The notes under the pieces are model-generated. The model had not been told where the DNA came from. It was given only the letters and a program-made list of their open reading frames with translations, and made no database searches. From DAITBA01 sp036824005 (lineage in GTDB: Bacteria > Pseudomonadota > Gammaproteobacteria > Burkholderiales > Rhodocyclaceae), in NCBI GenBank assembly GCA_036824005.1, contig DAITBA010000001.1, positions 248,001-312,000 of the forward strand: a DNA stretch of 64,000 bases, written 5' to 3'. Below are positions 1 to 8,698 of the stretch, piece by piece. Both the position numbers and the translations under genes were made by a program. The number at the start of each line of letters is the position of its first letter. The first letter of the stretch is position 1.

Positions 1-2467
1 GGCCCGGCGCGTGTCCAGCCACGTCACGGGAACCCGCCAAATCGGGCACCCCCAGCTCCCCTGGCACCCGCAGCGTGCGCAGATTCCCGTCGCCGCGTAT
101 CAGCCAGGCATCACCGGCGCGGGCGATGACCATGCGATTGAAGTCGAGCACCTTGCGGATGAACTCCGAGGCATGCACGGCGTGAATCGGCTGTGCCAGC
201 GCCCAGCCGTAGACCTTGTGTAAGGCGCGGAGGCCGGCGCGCTTGCTGGCCGAGTAGGTGTGGTAGTAGATGTTGATCGGTTTCAGCCGCCGCGGCTTAT
301 CGGTCATCTCGAAGGTCTCGATGACACGCTCGAAGCCATAGAAGGGACCGCGCCAGTCATTGGTGTAGACGTTCTCGTTGATGATCGGCGCATAGACCTG
401 AAACAGCTCGCCCCTGTGTACCCCGAGGGGAAAGACCGTGGTCAGGCTGGGGTGGCTGCGTGTGATGGCGGTGCTGCCGCCGTTCATATTGAGCAATCCT
501 GCCTCCTGGGCGATTCTCAGCGACGTCTTGCCGGGGCGCGCATCGCCGCTCCAGAGTATGATGCCGGCCTTCTTGCCCCGTGGCGCAAGCTCGCGATTGA
601 TGTAGTCCGCCGAGCCGGCGATCTCCCGCCGCACATCGATCTCGTAGCCCGGAACCTTCAAGGCGAAATAGGCTTCGGGACTGTCGGGATTTGCGTTCGC
701 CTCGGCTTGAGCCCAATCGAACGGATGGGAGTAGGTGTGACTGGCGATTTCCACGTGTGGCAGTGCGAACATCTTGCGCGCAATCGCTTCCAGCTTCGGG
801 CTGATATCCTTGTAGATGCCAGCCTCCCCCACCTCCGCCTCGATCACCGACATGGTCGTCGGGACACGGTACTTCTCCAGAACGTCGCGCAGCAGTACCT
901 CGGAAGCGAAAGGTGACCCGGCCACCTCGGCCCGTGAAGCGAAGCCGTCGCCATCAATATGCACCAGAAGCAGCCGCCGGCCATTCTCCGTGGTGGTATC
1001 CGGAACTGGCATCGGCGGCAGGCGCAGCGCCTGAACAAGGAAGGCGAAGGGATCGACGATCCAGCGGTCCTGGTCCAGTCCCGTGACCGTGGCCGCAGCA
1101 TAGGGATCGAGAACGAAGCCACCCCAACGCGTGATCGCTGCGACGTCGAATCGGTTGTCGCGGGAGTCCGCGAGCTGCAACAGCACTTTGCCCGCTGCGC
1201 CGGATGCCAGGCGCAGGGCGCTGGCGGCACGTCGGTCCGGCTCGGGCGACGCTTCGAATCCCATCATGGTATCGCGCCGGGCGAGGACCAGCCTTCCCAC
1301 CGGCGGAGCGGTCGCAGCAACCAGATCGAATTGCGTTGCCGTCGCTCCGTCCATGCCAAAGCCGAACTGGCCCAGCACCGCAAGCCGCATGCCGGCGGCA
1401 ATCTGCTGGCGCAGCCATGCGCCCACTACGCTCGCACGGCTTTTTTCAATATTGCCGGTGAACCACGTGACGACGCCGGCGTAGCGCCCCGCCAGCACAT
1501 GCACTGGTAGCGGCTGCTGCACGTCCACGTACTCCGGTACGTAGCCCAGATGCTGCAGCGGCATGGCGATGAAGCGATGGGCAGGCATCTCGATCAGGGG
1601 CAGGCGCTCGCGGCCATCGTAGAGCACCATCACCCTGCGCGGCATGACTTCCACGGTGCCGATGCCGAGCGACTCCAGCGCACCGTCGCTGACCCACGGC
1701 GTGAAGCCCAGCGCGCGGATACGCGCTGCCGTTTCGCGCGCCAGCTCGCGGTCGGCTGGTGCGACGTAGTCGATGGCGAGCACCGGCAACCCGTGGACCT
1801 CGCGCGCAGTCCTGAGCTGCTCGAGCAGCCAGGCGCGATCGGCCTCACTGACTTCGACATAGCGCTTGGCGCGGGCATCCCAGCCGCGGAACAGGGATTC
1901 CGCCGCCACCGCCATCAGCTCGCCCTTGATCATAGGCAGGAGCTCGAAACCGCGGTTAGCAATCAGCCGGATGCCCGGGAAGCGGTTGCGCAGCGTGCGC
2001 ACGAGCGCGACCAGGCCGCGTTGCTGCGCGGCTGCGTCGGCCTTGTCGCCGGCCAGGCGGTACGAATCCAGGGTGTCGAGAAACAGACCGCGATAGCCAG
2101 CCTGCCACAGGGGCGCGACGACCTTCTCGGCGAAGAAGGCCGGCCAGCCGGGCTGTGCCTGGTCAACGACGACTGCGCCCCAAGCTTCATTGACCGCCAG
2201 GCGCCAGCTCTCGGGCAAATCCTGGAAGTAGGGGCGCGACGGATTCACCTCGCCGACGCTGACGTAGGCGAACAGCTCGCTGTGCGGTGTGCGGAAGGAC
2301 ACCGGATCGTGGCCATGCCCCGGCTCCACCACGGCGATGTCGAAGGCATGCAGTTCGTCCAGTGGCGCGTTGCGGCCGTAGAACAGCGCAATGCTCGGGA
2401 GTTCGGCAGCGCCGGCGATGGCGCAAAGGAAGAAGGTCAGGACCGCCAGCCAGCGCCGGTCGGTCAT
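1..2467 (-). CDS. pelA: PelA-like bifunctional glycoside hydrolase / polysaccharide deacetylase (3' end beyond window)
   Basis: Periplasmic enzyme that hydrolyses and partly de-N-acetylates the cationic Pel exopolysaccharide. The frame opens at 2467 and stays open for about 822 codons to the left edge, so the C-terminus is missing; Pseudomonas PelA is about 950 residues. Residues 1-20 form a signal peptide ending AIAGA-A. Residues ~22-250 resemble the GH114 hydrolase (FLDTLDSY, ANRGFEL). A middle region (~290-480) precedes the deacetylase domain, which shows HIDGDGF with Asp505 and Asp507 and SHTYSHP with His577 and His581, the metal and catalytic pattern of PelA. Downstream, WRGPFYGFERVIETF also matches PelA. 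The start ATG overlaps the pelX stop (ATGA), so translation is probably coupled. The family call is from remembered motifs, not a search. Confidence 0.85.
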   Translation of the reverse strand, partial: MTDRRWLAVLTFFLCAIAGAAELPSIALFYGRNAPLDELHAFDIAVVEPGHGHDPVSFRTPHSELFAYVSVGEVNPSRPYFQDLPESWRLAVNEAWGAVVVDQAQPGWPAFFAEKVVAPLWQAGYRGLFLDTLDSYRLAGDKADAAAQQRGLVALVRTLRNRFPGIRLIANRGFELLPMIKGELMAVAAESLFRGWDARAKRYVEVSEADRAWLLEQLRTAREVHGLPVLAIDYVAPADRELARETAARIRALGFTPWVSDGALESLGIGTVEVMPRRVMVLYDGRERLPLIEMPAHRFIAMPLQHLGYVPEYVDVQQPLPVHVLAGRYAGVVTWFTGNIEKSRASVVGAWLRQQIAAGMRLAVLGQFGFGMDGATATQFDLVAATAPPVGRLVLARRDTMMGFEASPEPDRRAASALRLASGAAGKVLLQLADSRDNRFDVAAITRWGGFVLDPYAAATVTGLDQDRWIVDPFAFLVQALRLPPMPVPDTTTENGRRLLLVHIDGDGFASRAEVAGSPFASEVLLRDVLEKYRVPTTMSVIEAEVGEAGIYKDISPKLEAIARKMFALPHVEIASHTYSHPFDWAQAEANANPDSPEAYFALKVPGYEIDVRREIAGSADYINRELAPRGKKAGIILWSGDARPGKTSLRIAQEAGLLNMNGGSTAITRSHPSLTTVFPLGVHRGELFQVYAPIINENVYTNDWRGPFYGFERVIETFEMTDKPRRLKPINIYYHTYSASKRAGLRALHKVYGWALAQPIHAVHASEFIRKVLDFNRMVIARAGDAWLIRGDGNLRTLRVPGELGVPDLAGSRDVAGHAPG

Positions 2468-3384
2468 CCGCGGCGCTCCGACGCCCAAAGCCGCGCCAGG
2501 CCATCGTGCAGACTCGTGAACGCTGCCACACCCAGTTCGGCGCGCAGTCTGGAGTTGTCCGCCGCGGAGTCGCGAATATCGCCCATACGCGCCTCGCCGT
2601 GGCTGACCTGGGGCGTCACGCCAGCCACCGCGGCCAGGGTTTCGATCAACTGCAGCAACGTCACGGTGCGCCCCGTCGCCACGTTGCACACGCCTTCAGC
2701 GCGTCCTTGCAGGGCGGCGACGTTGGCCCGGGCGACGTCGCCGACATAGATGAAGTCGCGCGTCTGCAAGCCGTCGCCGAACACGGTCAGGGGCTGGTCC
2801 AGGCCCAGCCGGCGGGCGAAGATGCTGATGACCCCGGAGTAGGGTGAACTCGGATCCTGGCGCGGGCCGAAGACATTGAAATAGCGCAGTCCGAGGGCCG
2901 ACATGCCGTACAGCTCGCGGTACAAACGGCCGTACTGGTCGTTGATCGCCTTCTCCAGGCCGTAGGGCGAGATGGGCGCGGTGGGCGAGCTCTCGTCCAG
3001 GGGCAGTTTCGCCGGCACACCATACACGGCAGCGCTGGAGGCATAGATGAAGCGCTGCACCTGGCGCCTGCGCGCGCCATCCAGCACGTTGAGAAAGCCG
3101 CCGATGTTGGTGGCGGCGGAATCGACGGGTTCCTCCACCGACGCCACGACCGACACTTGGGCGGCAAGATGCAGGACATGGGTGATGCCCTGCAGGGCGG
3201 CGTCCACCGCCGCACGGTCGCGAATGTCGCCGGAAACGATCTCCAATGCCGGATGGGCATTCAGGTTTTCGCGGCGTCCGGACGAGAAGTTGTCCAGCAC
3301 GCGCACCCGCGCGCCCGATTCGAGCAGGCGGTCGACGCTGTGGGAGCCGATGAAGCCGGCACCGCCGGTGACCAGGACATGCAT
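2464..3384 (-). CDS. pelX: NAD-dependent UDP-sugar C4-epimerase, PelX-like
   Basis: Extended short-chain dehydrogenase/reductase, 306 residues. The Rossmann motif GGAGFIGSH sits near residue 8 and the catalytic YxxxK appears as SPYGLEKA; SSAAVYG and RYFNVFGPRQDP are typical of GalE/WbpP epimerases. Its position directly ahead of pelA, with an ATGA overlap, fits PelX, which supplies UDP-GalNAc for Pel in other bacteria. A plain GalE-type UDP-glucose epimerase cannot be excluded. The start is taken at MHVLVTGG because that is the usual family N-terminus and leaves about 20 nt after the predicted promoter. An in-frame ATG at 3396 is the alternative; neither has a good Shine-Dalgarno. Confidence 0.75.
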   Translation of the reverse strand: MHVLVTGGAGFIGSHSVDRLLESGARVRVLDNFSSGRRENLNAHPALEIVSGDIRDRAAVDAALQGITHVLHLAAQVSVVASVEEPVDSAATNIGGFLNVLDGARRRQVQRFIYASSAAVYGVPAKLPLDESSPTAPISPYGLEKAINDQYGRLYRELYGMSALGLRYFNVFGPRQDPSSPYSGVISIFARRLGLDQPLTVFGDGLQTRDFIYVGDVARANVAALQGRAEGVCNVATGRTVTLLQLIETLAAVAGVTPQVSHGEARMGDIRDSAADNSRLRAELGVAAFTSLHDGLARLWASERRG

Positions 3385-3412
3385 GGTGGGGCTCATTTGT
3401 TTTTATGGCAGG

Positions 3413-3418
3413 ATTATA
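3413..3418 (-). promoter_or_regulatory. Putative -10 element ahead of pelX-pelA
   Basis: A perfect TATAAT on the minus strand lies about 29 nt before the preferred pelX start. No good -35 hexamer is seen at 16-18 nt, so activator dependence is possible. It is the only promoter-like element in the 74-nt gap between yqaA and pelX and would drive the Pel cluster leftward. Confidence 0.4.
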
Positions 3419-3470
3419 ACGCGCCAGAAGCGACGGCTACGCGATCGGCGTATCGCGCGACGACGGCCCA

Positions 3471-3893
3471 CTAGGGCAGTTGCGCCAGCCAGATCACGGC
3501 AGCGTAGCGCAATCCCTTGCCAAGCGCCATCCACAGCGCGCAGGCCAGCCAATGGAGCCGCAGCCAACCCGCCGCCACACACAGAGCGTCGCCGACGACA
3601 GGTGTCCAGGCGAACAGAAGCGCCGCGCTGCCATGGCGTCTGACGACGCCCAATCTGGCGGGCAGTTCCCGCCGCGGCAGTAAGCGCGCCAGGGCATAGG
3701 TGCTCATGCCGCCCAAGGTATTGCCGAGCGTCGCCAGTAGCACGGCGGCAGCGCCCTGCTCGGGATGCAGCCGCATGAGCGCGAACAGCGCCGCCTCGGA
3801 GCCGCCGGGCAGTAGTGTCGCTGCCAGCAGACTGGACAGGAACAGGCCGGCGAGGCTTGCCTCGGCACCGAAATCAAGCGGCACCAGGCTCAC
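3471..3893 (-). CDS. yqaA: YqaA/DedA-like (SNARE-associated family) inner-membrane protein
   Basis: A 140-residue hydrophobic protein of the YqaA branch of the DedA/VTT superfamily. It has about four membrane segments, an early SLLAATLLPGGSEA stretch and the glycine-rich TLGNTLGGMSTY typical of the family. Homologues are thought to be lipid or ion transporters of the inner membrane, but the substrate here is unknown. A GTG start at 3893 overlaps the stop of the upstream trans-sulfuration gene as GTGA, which implies translational coupling. A much longer reading in the same frame exists upstream, but it only shadows the upstream gene and looks like noise. Confidence 0.8.
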   Translation of the reverse strand: MSLVPLDFGAEASLAGLFLSSLLAATLLPGGSEAALFALMRLHPEQGAAAVLLATLGNTLGGMSTYALARLLPRRELPARLGVVRRHGSAALLFAWTPVVGDALCVAAGWLRLHWLACALWMALGKGLRYAAVIWLAQLP

Positions 3894-5053
3894 CGCGCGC
3901 CGAGCGCCTGGCGCAAATCTTCGATCAGGTCCTCGGGTGCTTCCAGTCCGATTGCCAGCCTGACCAGCCCCGGCGACACACCGGCGCGGGCGATCTGCTC
4001 GGGGGTAAGGGAACCTTCCCAGACCGATGCCGCATGCACAGCCAACGTTTCCACACCGCCCAGGCTGACCGCGTTGGCGGCCAGCCTGAGCCCAGCTACC
4101 AGCCGCTGGGCGGCAGGGTAGCCGCCCTTCAGCTCCACGCTCAGCACCCCGCCGAATCGCTTCATCTGGCGCATGGCGAGGTCGTGCTGCGGATGGCTTG
4201 CCAGACCAGGGTAATACACGCGATCTACCGCCGGGTGACGTTCGAGGAACTGTGCCACCTGCAGCGCGGTGGCGCACTGGCGCTCGACCCGCAAGGGCAG
4301 GGTACGCAAGCCGCGCAGCAGCAGCCAGGCATCGAAGGGGCTGGCGGTGGGCCCGAGCACGATGGCCGTCTTCCAGATGCCCTCGACCCTGTCCCGCTCG
4401 CCGACGACGACGCCGGCGACCAGATCGCTGTGGCCGCCGAGATACTTGGTGGCGCTATGCACGACGAGATCGATGCCGAAATCGCGCGGCCGCTGATTGA
4501 CCGGGGAGGCGAACGTGTTGTCGGCCAGGGTCGTGATGCCGCGCGCCCGGGCAAGGGCCGCGACGGCTGCCAGATCGGTCAGCGCCAGAGTCGGGTTCGA
4601 CGGCGTCTCGACCACAACCAGCTTCGTTTCCGGCCGCAGCGCCCGGGCGAAAGTTTCGCTATCTGTCTGATCGACGAGCGTCGTGGCAACGCCGAAGCGC
4701 GGCAGAAGGTCCGCCAGCAAGCGTGTCGTGCCCATGTAATGGCTCGTCTGCGCCACGACGTGATCGCCGCGCGTTACCTGCGACAGCACGGCCGCGCTCA
4801 TGGCGCCCATGCCGGATGCCAGCAGGAGCGCCGCCTCGGCGTTCTCCATCCGGGCGATTAACTGCTCGCAGCGCGCGTGGGTCGGGTTGCCGTAGCGCGT
4901 GTAGTAGCGCGGATGGCGCGGCGCGCTCGCCATGGCTGCGAATTCCTGCGCGCTGCGGGCGCGATAGGTGGACGTGGCGTAGATGGCCGGCGCGATTGAG
5001 CCGTCATCATCGACGCCGGCATCGCCGTGTATGACCAGAGTTTCAAAATCCAT
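3890..5053 (-). CDS. PLP-dependent trans-sulfuration enzyme (cystathionine gamma-synthase / O-succinylhomoserine sulfhydrylase type)
   Basis: Cytosolic Cys/Met-metabolism PLP enzyme, 387 residues, of normal family length. The PLP-binding lysine is K203 in SATKYLGGHSD. YTRYGNPT, SGMGAMSAAVL, VVETPSNP and SLGGVETL are conserved family blocks. It probably forms a C-S bond in methionine or cysteine metabolism; sequence alone does not separate cystathionine gamma-synthase, beta-lyase and sulfhydrylase. The start at 5053 is chosen because GGAG lies six bases upstream; an in-frame start at 5077 lacks this. It is coupled to yqaA by a GTGA overlap, an odd pairing of a soluble enzyme with a membrane protein. 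Confidence 0.85.
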   Translation of the reverse strand: MDFETLVIHGDAGVDDDGSIAPAIYATSTYRARSAQEFAAMASAPRHPRYYTRYGNPTHARCEQLIARMENAEAALLLASGMGAMSAAVLSQVTRGDHVVAQTSHYMGTTRLLADLLPRFGVATTLVDQTDSETFARALRPETKLVVVETPSNPTLALTDLAAVAALARARGITTLADNTFASPVNQRPRDFGIDLVVHSATKYLGGHSDLVAGVVVGERDRVEGIWKTAIVLGPTASPFDAWLLLRGLRTLPLRVERQCATALQVAQFLERHPAVDRVYYPGLASHPQHDLAMRQMKRFGGVLSVELKGGYPAAQRLVAGLRLAANAVSLGGVETLAVHAASVWEGSLTPEQIARAGVSPGLVRLAIGLEAPEDLIEDLRQALGAR

Positions 5054-5098
5054 GCGCGACTCCGGATCCATCGCCAAGCGGTGTCTTCCCAGGGGCCG

Positions 5099-6190
5099 TC
5101 ATTCGGCCGGTGCAGCTGGAGCGTAGGTCAGTCTGATTGCTCCCTTGCGGTCGATGACCGCTTTCGTGATGGTGCGTCCAGCGACGTTCTTGTGCGCCCA
5201 CTCCAATGCCTCCTGCATCTCCTTATTGTTGGACAGGTCACCGAACAGGTGCTTCTCGTGGGGATTGTCGTAGGAAAAAGCCACCATCATCTTCATGCCC
5301 TTCATCGCGGCGATGGTCAGGATCGCCTTCATCTCATCGGCGGACGGCGCCTTGCCGTCAAGGTAGCCGAATTCGCTGTTGTACAGCGGCACGTCCTGCC
5401 AGCCGGCGGCGTCGAGCGCCGCGCGGATTTCGTCGATCTTCTTCGCCACGCTGTCCGCGCGTATGCCGTAGAAGTGGTAGGGAAAGCCGTCCGGCTTGAC
5501 GCCCACCGTGTTGCATGCCTGCGCGTACTTCGTCACCAGCCCGGACCAGTCCACCTGCGACGGCGCCAGCACGCGTATGCTCGGGTCGTACGCCTTGACC
5601 GCGTCGAACACGACCTTGGTCATTCGGCACCAGACCACTGGATCGGGCGAGGAAAAGAAGTGATGCGGCCCGTCCGCCGCGGTGCTGATCTCGTTCCAGG
5701 TCTCGATCACGGGCTCGCACTTGCCCTGGGCCCGCTTTGCCAGTTCGACGGCGAACCGGGCAAGCGCCGGATAAGACGGGATGCTGTTGCCCGCCGGAAA
5801 GTTGTAACCCTTCGGCTTGTGCTGCCCGTTGGTGGCGTGGAATGGCGGCGTGCCGTAGATCGTCAGCACACAGGTCTTGCCCTTGTTGGCTTCGATCCAG
5901 CGGTCCACCCGAGACCAGTCGAAGACGCCGTCTGCGGTCTCGATCGATGCCCACCACCAATAGTCGTGCAGGCGAATTGCGCCATAGGCAAAGGCCGGCG
6001 CCGGCGAAGCTCCCCTTCCCCAGGGGTAGGGCTCGGGCCACTGGTGCGTGGTCAGTCCGACATAGTCGCGGGGCACGCTGACGGTGTCGTCAAAGACCTG
6101 GCCACAGGCGGTCAGCGCCGGAACAAAGGCGGCAAGCATGGCAATCAGGCGGCGGGGTAGCAGGCGCTGCATCATCTCTCCCAGTGGCAT
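5099..6190 (-). CDS. Clan GH-A (GH39-like) glycoside hydrolase lipoprotein
   Basis: Predicted outer-membrane or periplasmic lipoprotein, 363 residues. A hydrophobic leader ends in the lipobox LTAC, so Cys29 would be lipidated. The mature part reads as a (beta/alpha)8 glycosidase: the acid/base glutamate is in ETWNEIS, the nucleophile glutamate in YNSEFGY, and FDWSRVDRWIEA resembles GH39 xylosidase/PslG proteins. The substrate is unknown; a matrix exopolysaccharide is plausible because Pel genes lie nearby. The start at 6190 follows GGAGG with an 8-nt spacer; an ATG pair at 6175/6172 is an alternative. It diverges from ilvA. Confidence 0.7.
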   Translation of the reverse strand: MPLGEMMQRLLPRRLIAMLAAFVPALTACGQVFDDTVSVPRDYVGLTTHQWPEPYPWGRGASPAPAFAYGAIRLHDYWWWASIETADGVFDWSRVDRWIEANKGKTCVLTIYGTPPFHATNGQHKPKGYNFPAGNSIPSYPALARFAVELAKRAQGKCEPVIETWNEISTAADGPHHFFSSPDPVVWCRMTKVVFDAVKAYDPSIRVLAPSQVDWSGLVTKYAQACNTVGVKPDGFPYHFYGIRADSVAKKIDEIRAALDAAGWQDVPLYNSEFGYLDGKAPSADEMKAILTIAAMKGMKMMVAFSYDNPHEKHLFGDLSNNKEMQEALEWAHKNVAGRTITKAVIDRKGAIRLTYAPAAPAE

Positions 6191-6359
6191 GGACCGTCCC
6201 TCCAGCGGACGATCCGCTCCGGGATGATACCTTCTCTGCACGGTCCGGCCTGTTCTCCTGATAGCGACAATGGGCGACAATTCGTCTTTTGCCCAGCGCC
6301 GCAGCGCCCGGAGCCTCAGGCGCCGGCAGACAAGATCGCCGACTCGAACCAGCGACAAC

Positions 6360-7871
6360 ATGCCCGACAGCTATCTGGAAAAGATCCTCACCGCCCGCGT
6401 CTATGACGTCGCCATCGAGTCGCCGCTCGATTTCGCACCGAATCTGAGCGGTCGCATTCACAACCGCCTGCTGCTCAAGCGCGAGGACATGCAGCCCGTG
6501 TTCTCGTTCAAGCTGCGCGGCGCTTACAACAAGATGGCGCATCTGTCGCCCCAGGCACTCAAGCGCGGCGTCATCGCCGCCAGCGCCGGCAACCACGCCC
6601 AGGGCGTGGCTTTGGCGGCACAAAAGCTGGGCTGCCGCGCCGTCATCGTCATGCCGGTAACGACGCCGCAGATCAAGGTAGACGCGGTGCGGGGACGCGG
6701 CGGCGAGGTGGTGCTGGCAGGCGATTCCTACGACGAAGCCTACGCCCATGCCCGCGAGCTGGAGCGCAACGAAAAACTGAGCTTTGTCCATCCCTACGAC
6801 GATCCTCACGTCATCGCAGGACAAGGAACTATCGGCATGGAGATCCTGCGCCAGCATCCTGGCCCAATCCATGCCGTGTTCGCCGCCATCGGCGGCGGCG
6901 GGTTGATTTCCGGCATCGCCGCCTACATCAAGCGCCTGCGGCCCGAGATCAAGGTCATCGGCGTCGAGGCGGCGGACGCCGACGCCATGGCGCGCAGTCT
7001 GGCCGCTGGCGAGCGCGTGACGCTGGCGCAGGTCGGGCTGTTCGCCGATGGCGCGGCGGTCAAGCTGGTGGGCGAGGAAACCTTCCGTCTTTGCCGCGAA
7101 CACGTCGATGAGGTCGTGCTGGTGGATACCGACGCCATCTGCGCGGCGATCAAGGACGTGTTCGAGGATACGCGCTCGATTCTGGAGCCGGCCGGGGCAC
7201 TCGCCATCGCCGGCGCCAAGGAGTACGCCAAGCGCCACAAGCTGCGCGAGCGCACCCTGGTAGCGGTGGCCTCCGGCGCAAACATCAACTTCGACCGGCT
7301 GCGCTTCGTCGCCGAGCGGGCGGAGGTCGGCGAGCAGCGCGAGGCGGTGCTCGCGGTGACCCTGCCGGAGCGTCCCGGCGCCTACAAGAAGTTCGTTGCC
7401 CTGATCGGCGATCGTAACATCACCGAGTTTAACTACCGTTACAAAGACCCGGACCAGGCGCACATCTTCGTTGGCGTGCACGTTCACAACCGGTCGGAAT
7501 CGCTGCGCTTCATCGAAACCCTGCAGAAACACGGCTACCCGACGCTGGACCTGACCGACGACGAGCTGGCCAAGCTGCACATCCGCCACATGGTCGGCGG
7601 CCACAACCCGGTGGTGGACAACGAGATTGTCTACCGCTTCACTTTTCCCGAACGGCCGCGCGCCCTGATGAAGTTCCTCAACAGCATGAGCCACGACTGG
7701 AACATCTCGCTTTTCCATTACCGCAACCACGGCGCCGACTATGGGCGTGTGCTGGTCGGCATGCAGGTGCCGCCCGACGAAATGGGCGAGTTCCAGGCCT
7801 TCCTGGACAAGCTCGGCTACGACTACCGCGAGGAGACGGCCAACCCGGCCTACCGGCTGTTCCTCGGATGA
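6360..7871 (+). CDS. ilvA: Threonine ammonia-lyase, biosynthetic
   Basis: Deaminates L-threonine to 2-oxobutanoate, the first step of isoleucine synthesis. It has 503 residues, close to E. coli IlvA (514). The PLP lysine is K51 in SFKLRGAYNKM, and the phosphate-binding loop is GGGGL. The C-terminal ~180 residues contain two ACT-like regulatory repeats (LPERPGAYKKF and FPERPRALMKF), so this is the allosteric, isoleucine-inhibited form rather than the short catabolic TdcB. The start is set at MPDSYLEKIL; the open frame extends further upstream, but that stretch looks non-coding. Confidence 0.95.
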   Translation: MPDSYLEKILTARVYDVAIESPLDFAPNLSGRIHNRLLLKREDMQPVFSFKLRGAYNKMAHLSPQALKRGVIAASAGNHAQGVALAAQKLGCRAVIVMPVTTPQIKVDAVRGRGGEVVLAGDSYDEAYAHARELERNEKLSFVHPYDDPHVIAGQGTIGMEILRQHPGPIHAVFAAIGGGGLISGIAAYIKRLRPEIKVIGVEAADADAMARSLAAGERVTLAQVGLFADGAAVKLVGEETFRLCREHVDEVVLVDTDAICAAIKDVFEDTRSILEPAGALAIAGAKEYAKRHKLRERTLVAVASGANINFDRLRFVAERAEVGEQREAVLAVTLPERPGAYKKFVALIGDRNITEFNYRYKDPDQAHIFVGVHVHNRSESLRFIETLQKHGYPTLDLTDDELAKLHIRHMVGGHNPVVDNEIVYRFTFPERPRALMKFLNSMSHDWNISLFHYRNHGADYGRVLVGMQVPPDEMGEFQAFLDKLGYDYREETANPAYRLFLG

Positions 7872-7934
7872 CGACGCGCCGGGCGTACTTGACGTCGATG
7901 CGCCTTCGCCCGCCCGGGATACGCAGCGCTGTCC

Positions 7935-8513
7935 TCAATCCCCGCTGGACAAAGGCATTGGCACCAGCGCGCCGTGTTCGGCACGAAAACAGCCAGCCTC
8001 GGTCACCACATAGTCCAACCGCTGGTCGTGGGCTTGCGGCCCGATGGACGACACCCTGGCCAGCTCGAAGCCCACACCCACCGAGAGCGGGCGCGGGGTC
8101 AGCGCCGCCAGCGTGCGGTCGAAGTAGCCGCCGCCGTAGCCGAGCCGGTAGCCCGCTTCGTCGAAGGCATTGACTGGCATCAGGATCACCTCCGGGACCA
8201 GGGTCGCGCCCTCGCGCGGAATGTGGATGCCGTAGCGGTCCTCGATCACCGCGCTGCACTCGCGCCATTCGCGAAAGACCATCGCCGCCCGCGGCGTTAC
8301 CATCACCGGCAAGGCGGCGCGGGCGCCACGGGTCATGAATCGGACGATGAGCGGCCGGCAATCGAACTCGGCGCGAAACGGCCAGCAGAATCCGATCACG
8401 GTCGGTGCCAGCCCCAACAGCAACCGCTCGAGGCGCCCCTCGATGGCATCGCTCGCGGCACGGTGCTGCGCCGGAGGCAGCGCCTCACGCGCGGCAATCA
8501 GGCGCCGGCGCAT
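7935..8513 (-). CDS. 5-formyltetrahydrofolate cyclo-ligase (YgfA/FAU1 family)
   Basis: Converts 5-formyl-THF to 5,10-methenyl-THF with ATP. The roughly 192-residue protein contains LGYGGGYFDRTLA, the conserved ATP/phosphate-binding block, preceded by VILMPVNAFDEAGYR. The N-terminal MRRRLIAAREALPP matches the usual basic first helix. The start is uncertain: 8513 is the first in-frame ATG near the conserved region but has no Shine-Dalgarno, and the frame stays open upstream. It diverges from the slt gene. In many proteobacteria 6S RNA sits next to this gene; I do not recognise one here. Confidence 0.85.
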   Translation of the reverse strand: MRRRLIAAREALPPAQHRAASDAIEGRLERLLLGLAPTVIGFCWPFRAEFDCRPLIVRFMTRGARAALPVMVTPRAAMVFREWRECSAVIEDRYGIHIPREGATLVPEVILMPVNAFDEAGYRLGYGGGYFDRTLAALTPRPLSVGVGFELARVSSIGPQAHDQRLDYVVTEAGCFRAEHGALVPMPLSSGD

Positions 8514-8563
8514 GGCACCGCGGAACCCATCGGGAGAGCCGCTTTCGGTGCCCTTTTCGTAAC

Positions 8564-8591
8564 TTGGAGGTTGAGGCAAGTGTGCTATTCT
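8564..8591 (+). promoter_or_regulatory. Putative sigma-70 promoter for slt
   Basis: TTGGAG (8564-8569) and TATTCT (8586-8591) are separated by 16 nt, giving a start site about 100 nt ahead of the lytic transglycosylase. It lies in the divergent gap with the cyclo-ligase gene. Prediction only. Confidence 0.4.
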
Positions 8592-8698
8592 CGAAACAGA
8601 ACGATCGACTTTCGAAGACGAAATTGTCCGCGGATGACGCGGCGCAGGCAGTTGCATGCGGATGCGAGCCTGACCGCCGCATGCCAAGACTATACCCG

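Noticed and set aside
1550..2749. 399-codon plus-strand frame
   Set aside because: Lies opposite pelA and the pelX end, whose minus-strand reading shows catalytic motifs, a signal peptide and start overlap.
3894..4277. N-terminal extension of the YqaA-like protein
   Set aside because: This part is only an alternative frame of the trans-sulfuration gene; the GTG at 3893 with GTGA overlap is a better start.
6090..7730. 546-codon open frame antisense to ilvA and its upstream region
   Set aside because: The frame mirrors codon bias of the GC-rich ilvA; its translation is Arg/Gly/Val/His-rich with no family motif, while ilvA on the other strand is fully conserved.
8514..8698. 6S RNA gene next to 5-formyl-THF cyclo-ligase
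   Set aside because: The 185-nt gap has the right size and context, but I see neither the large closing stem nor the conserved bubble flanks; a covariance-model scan would decide.
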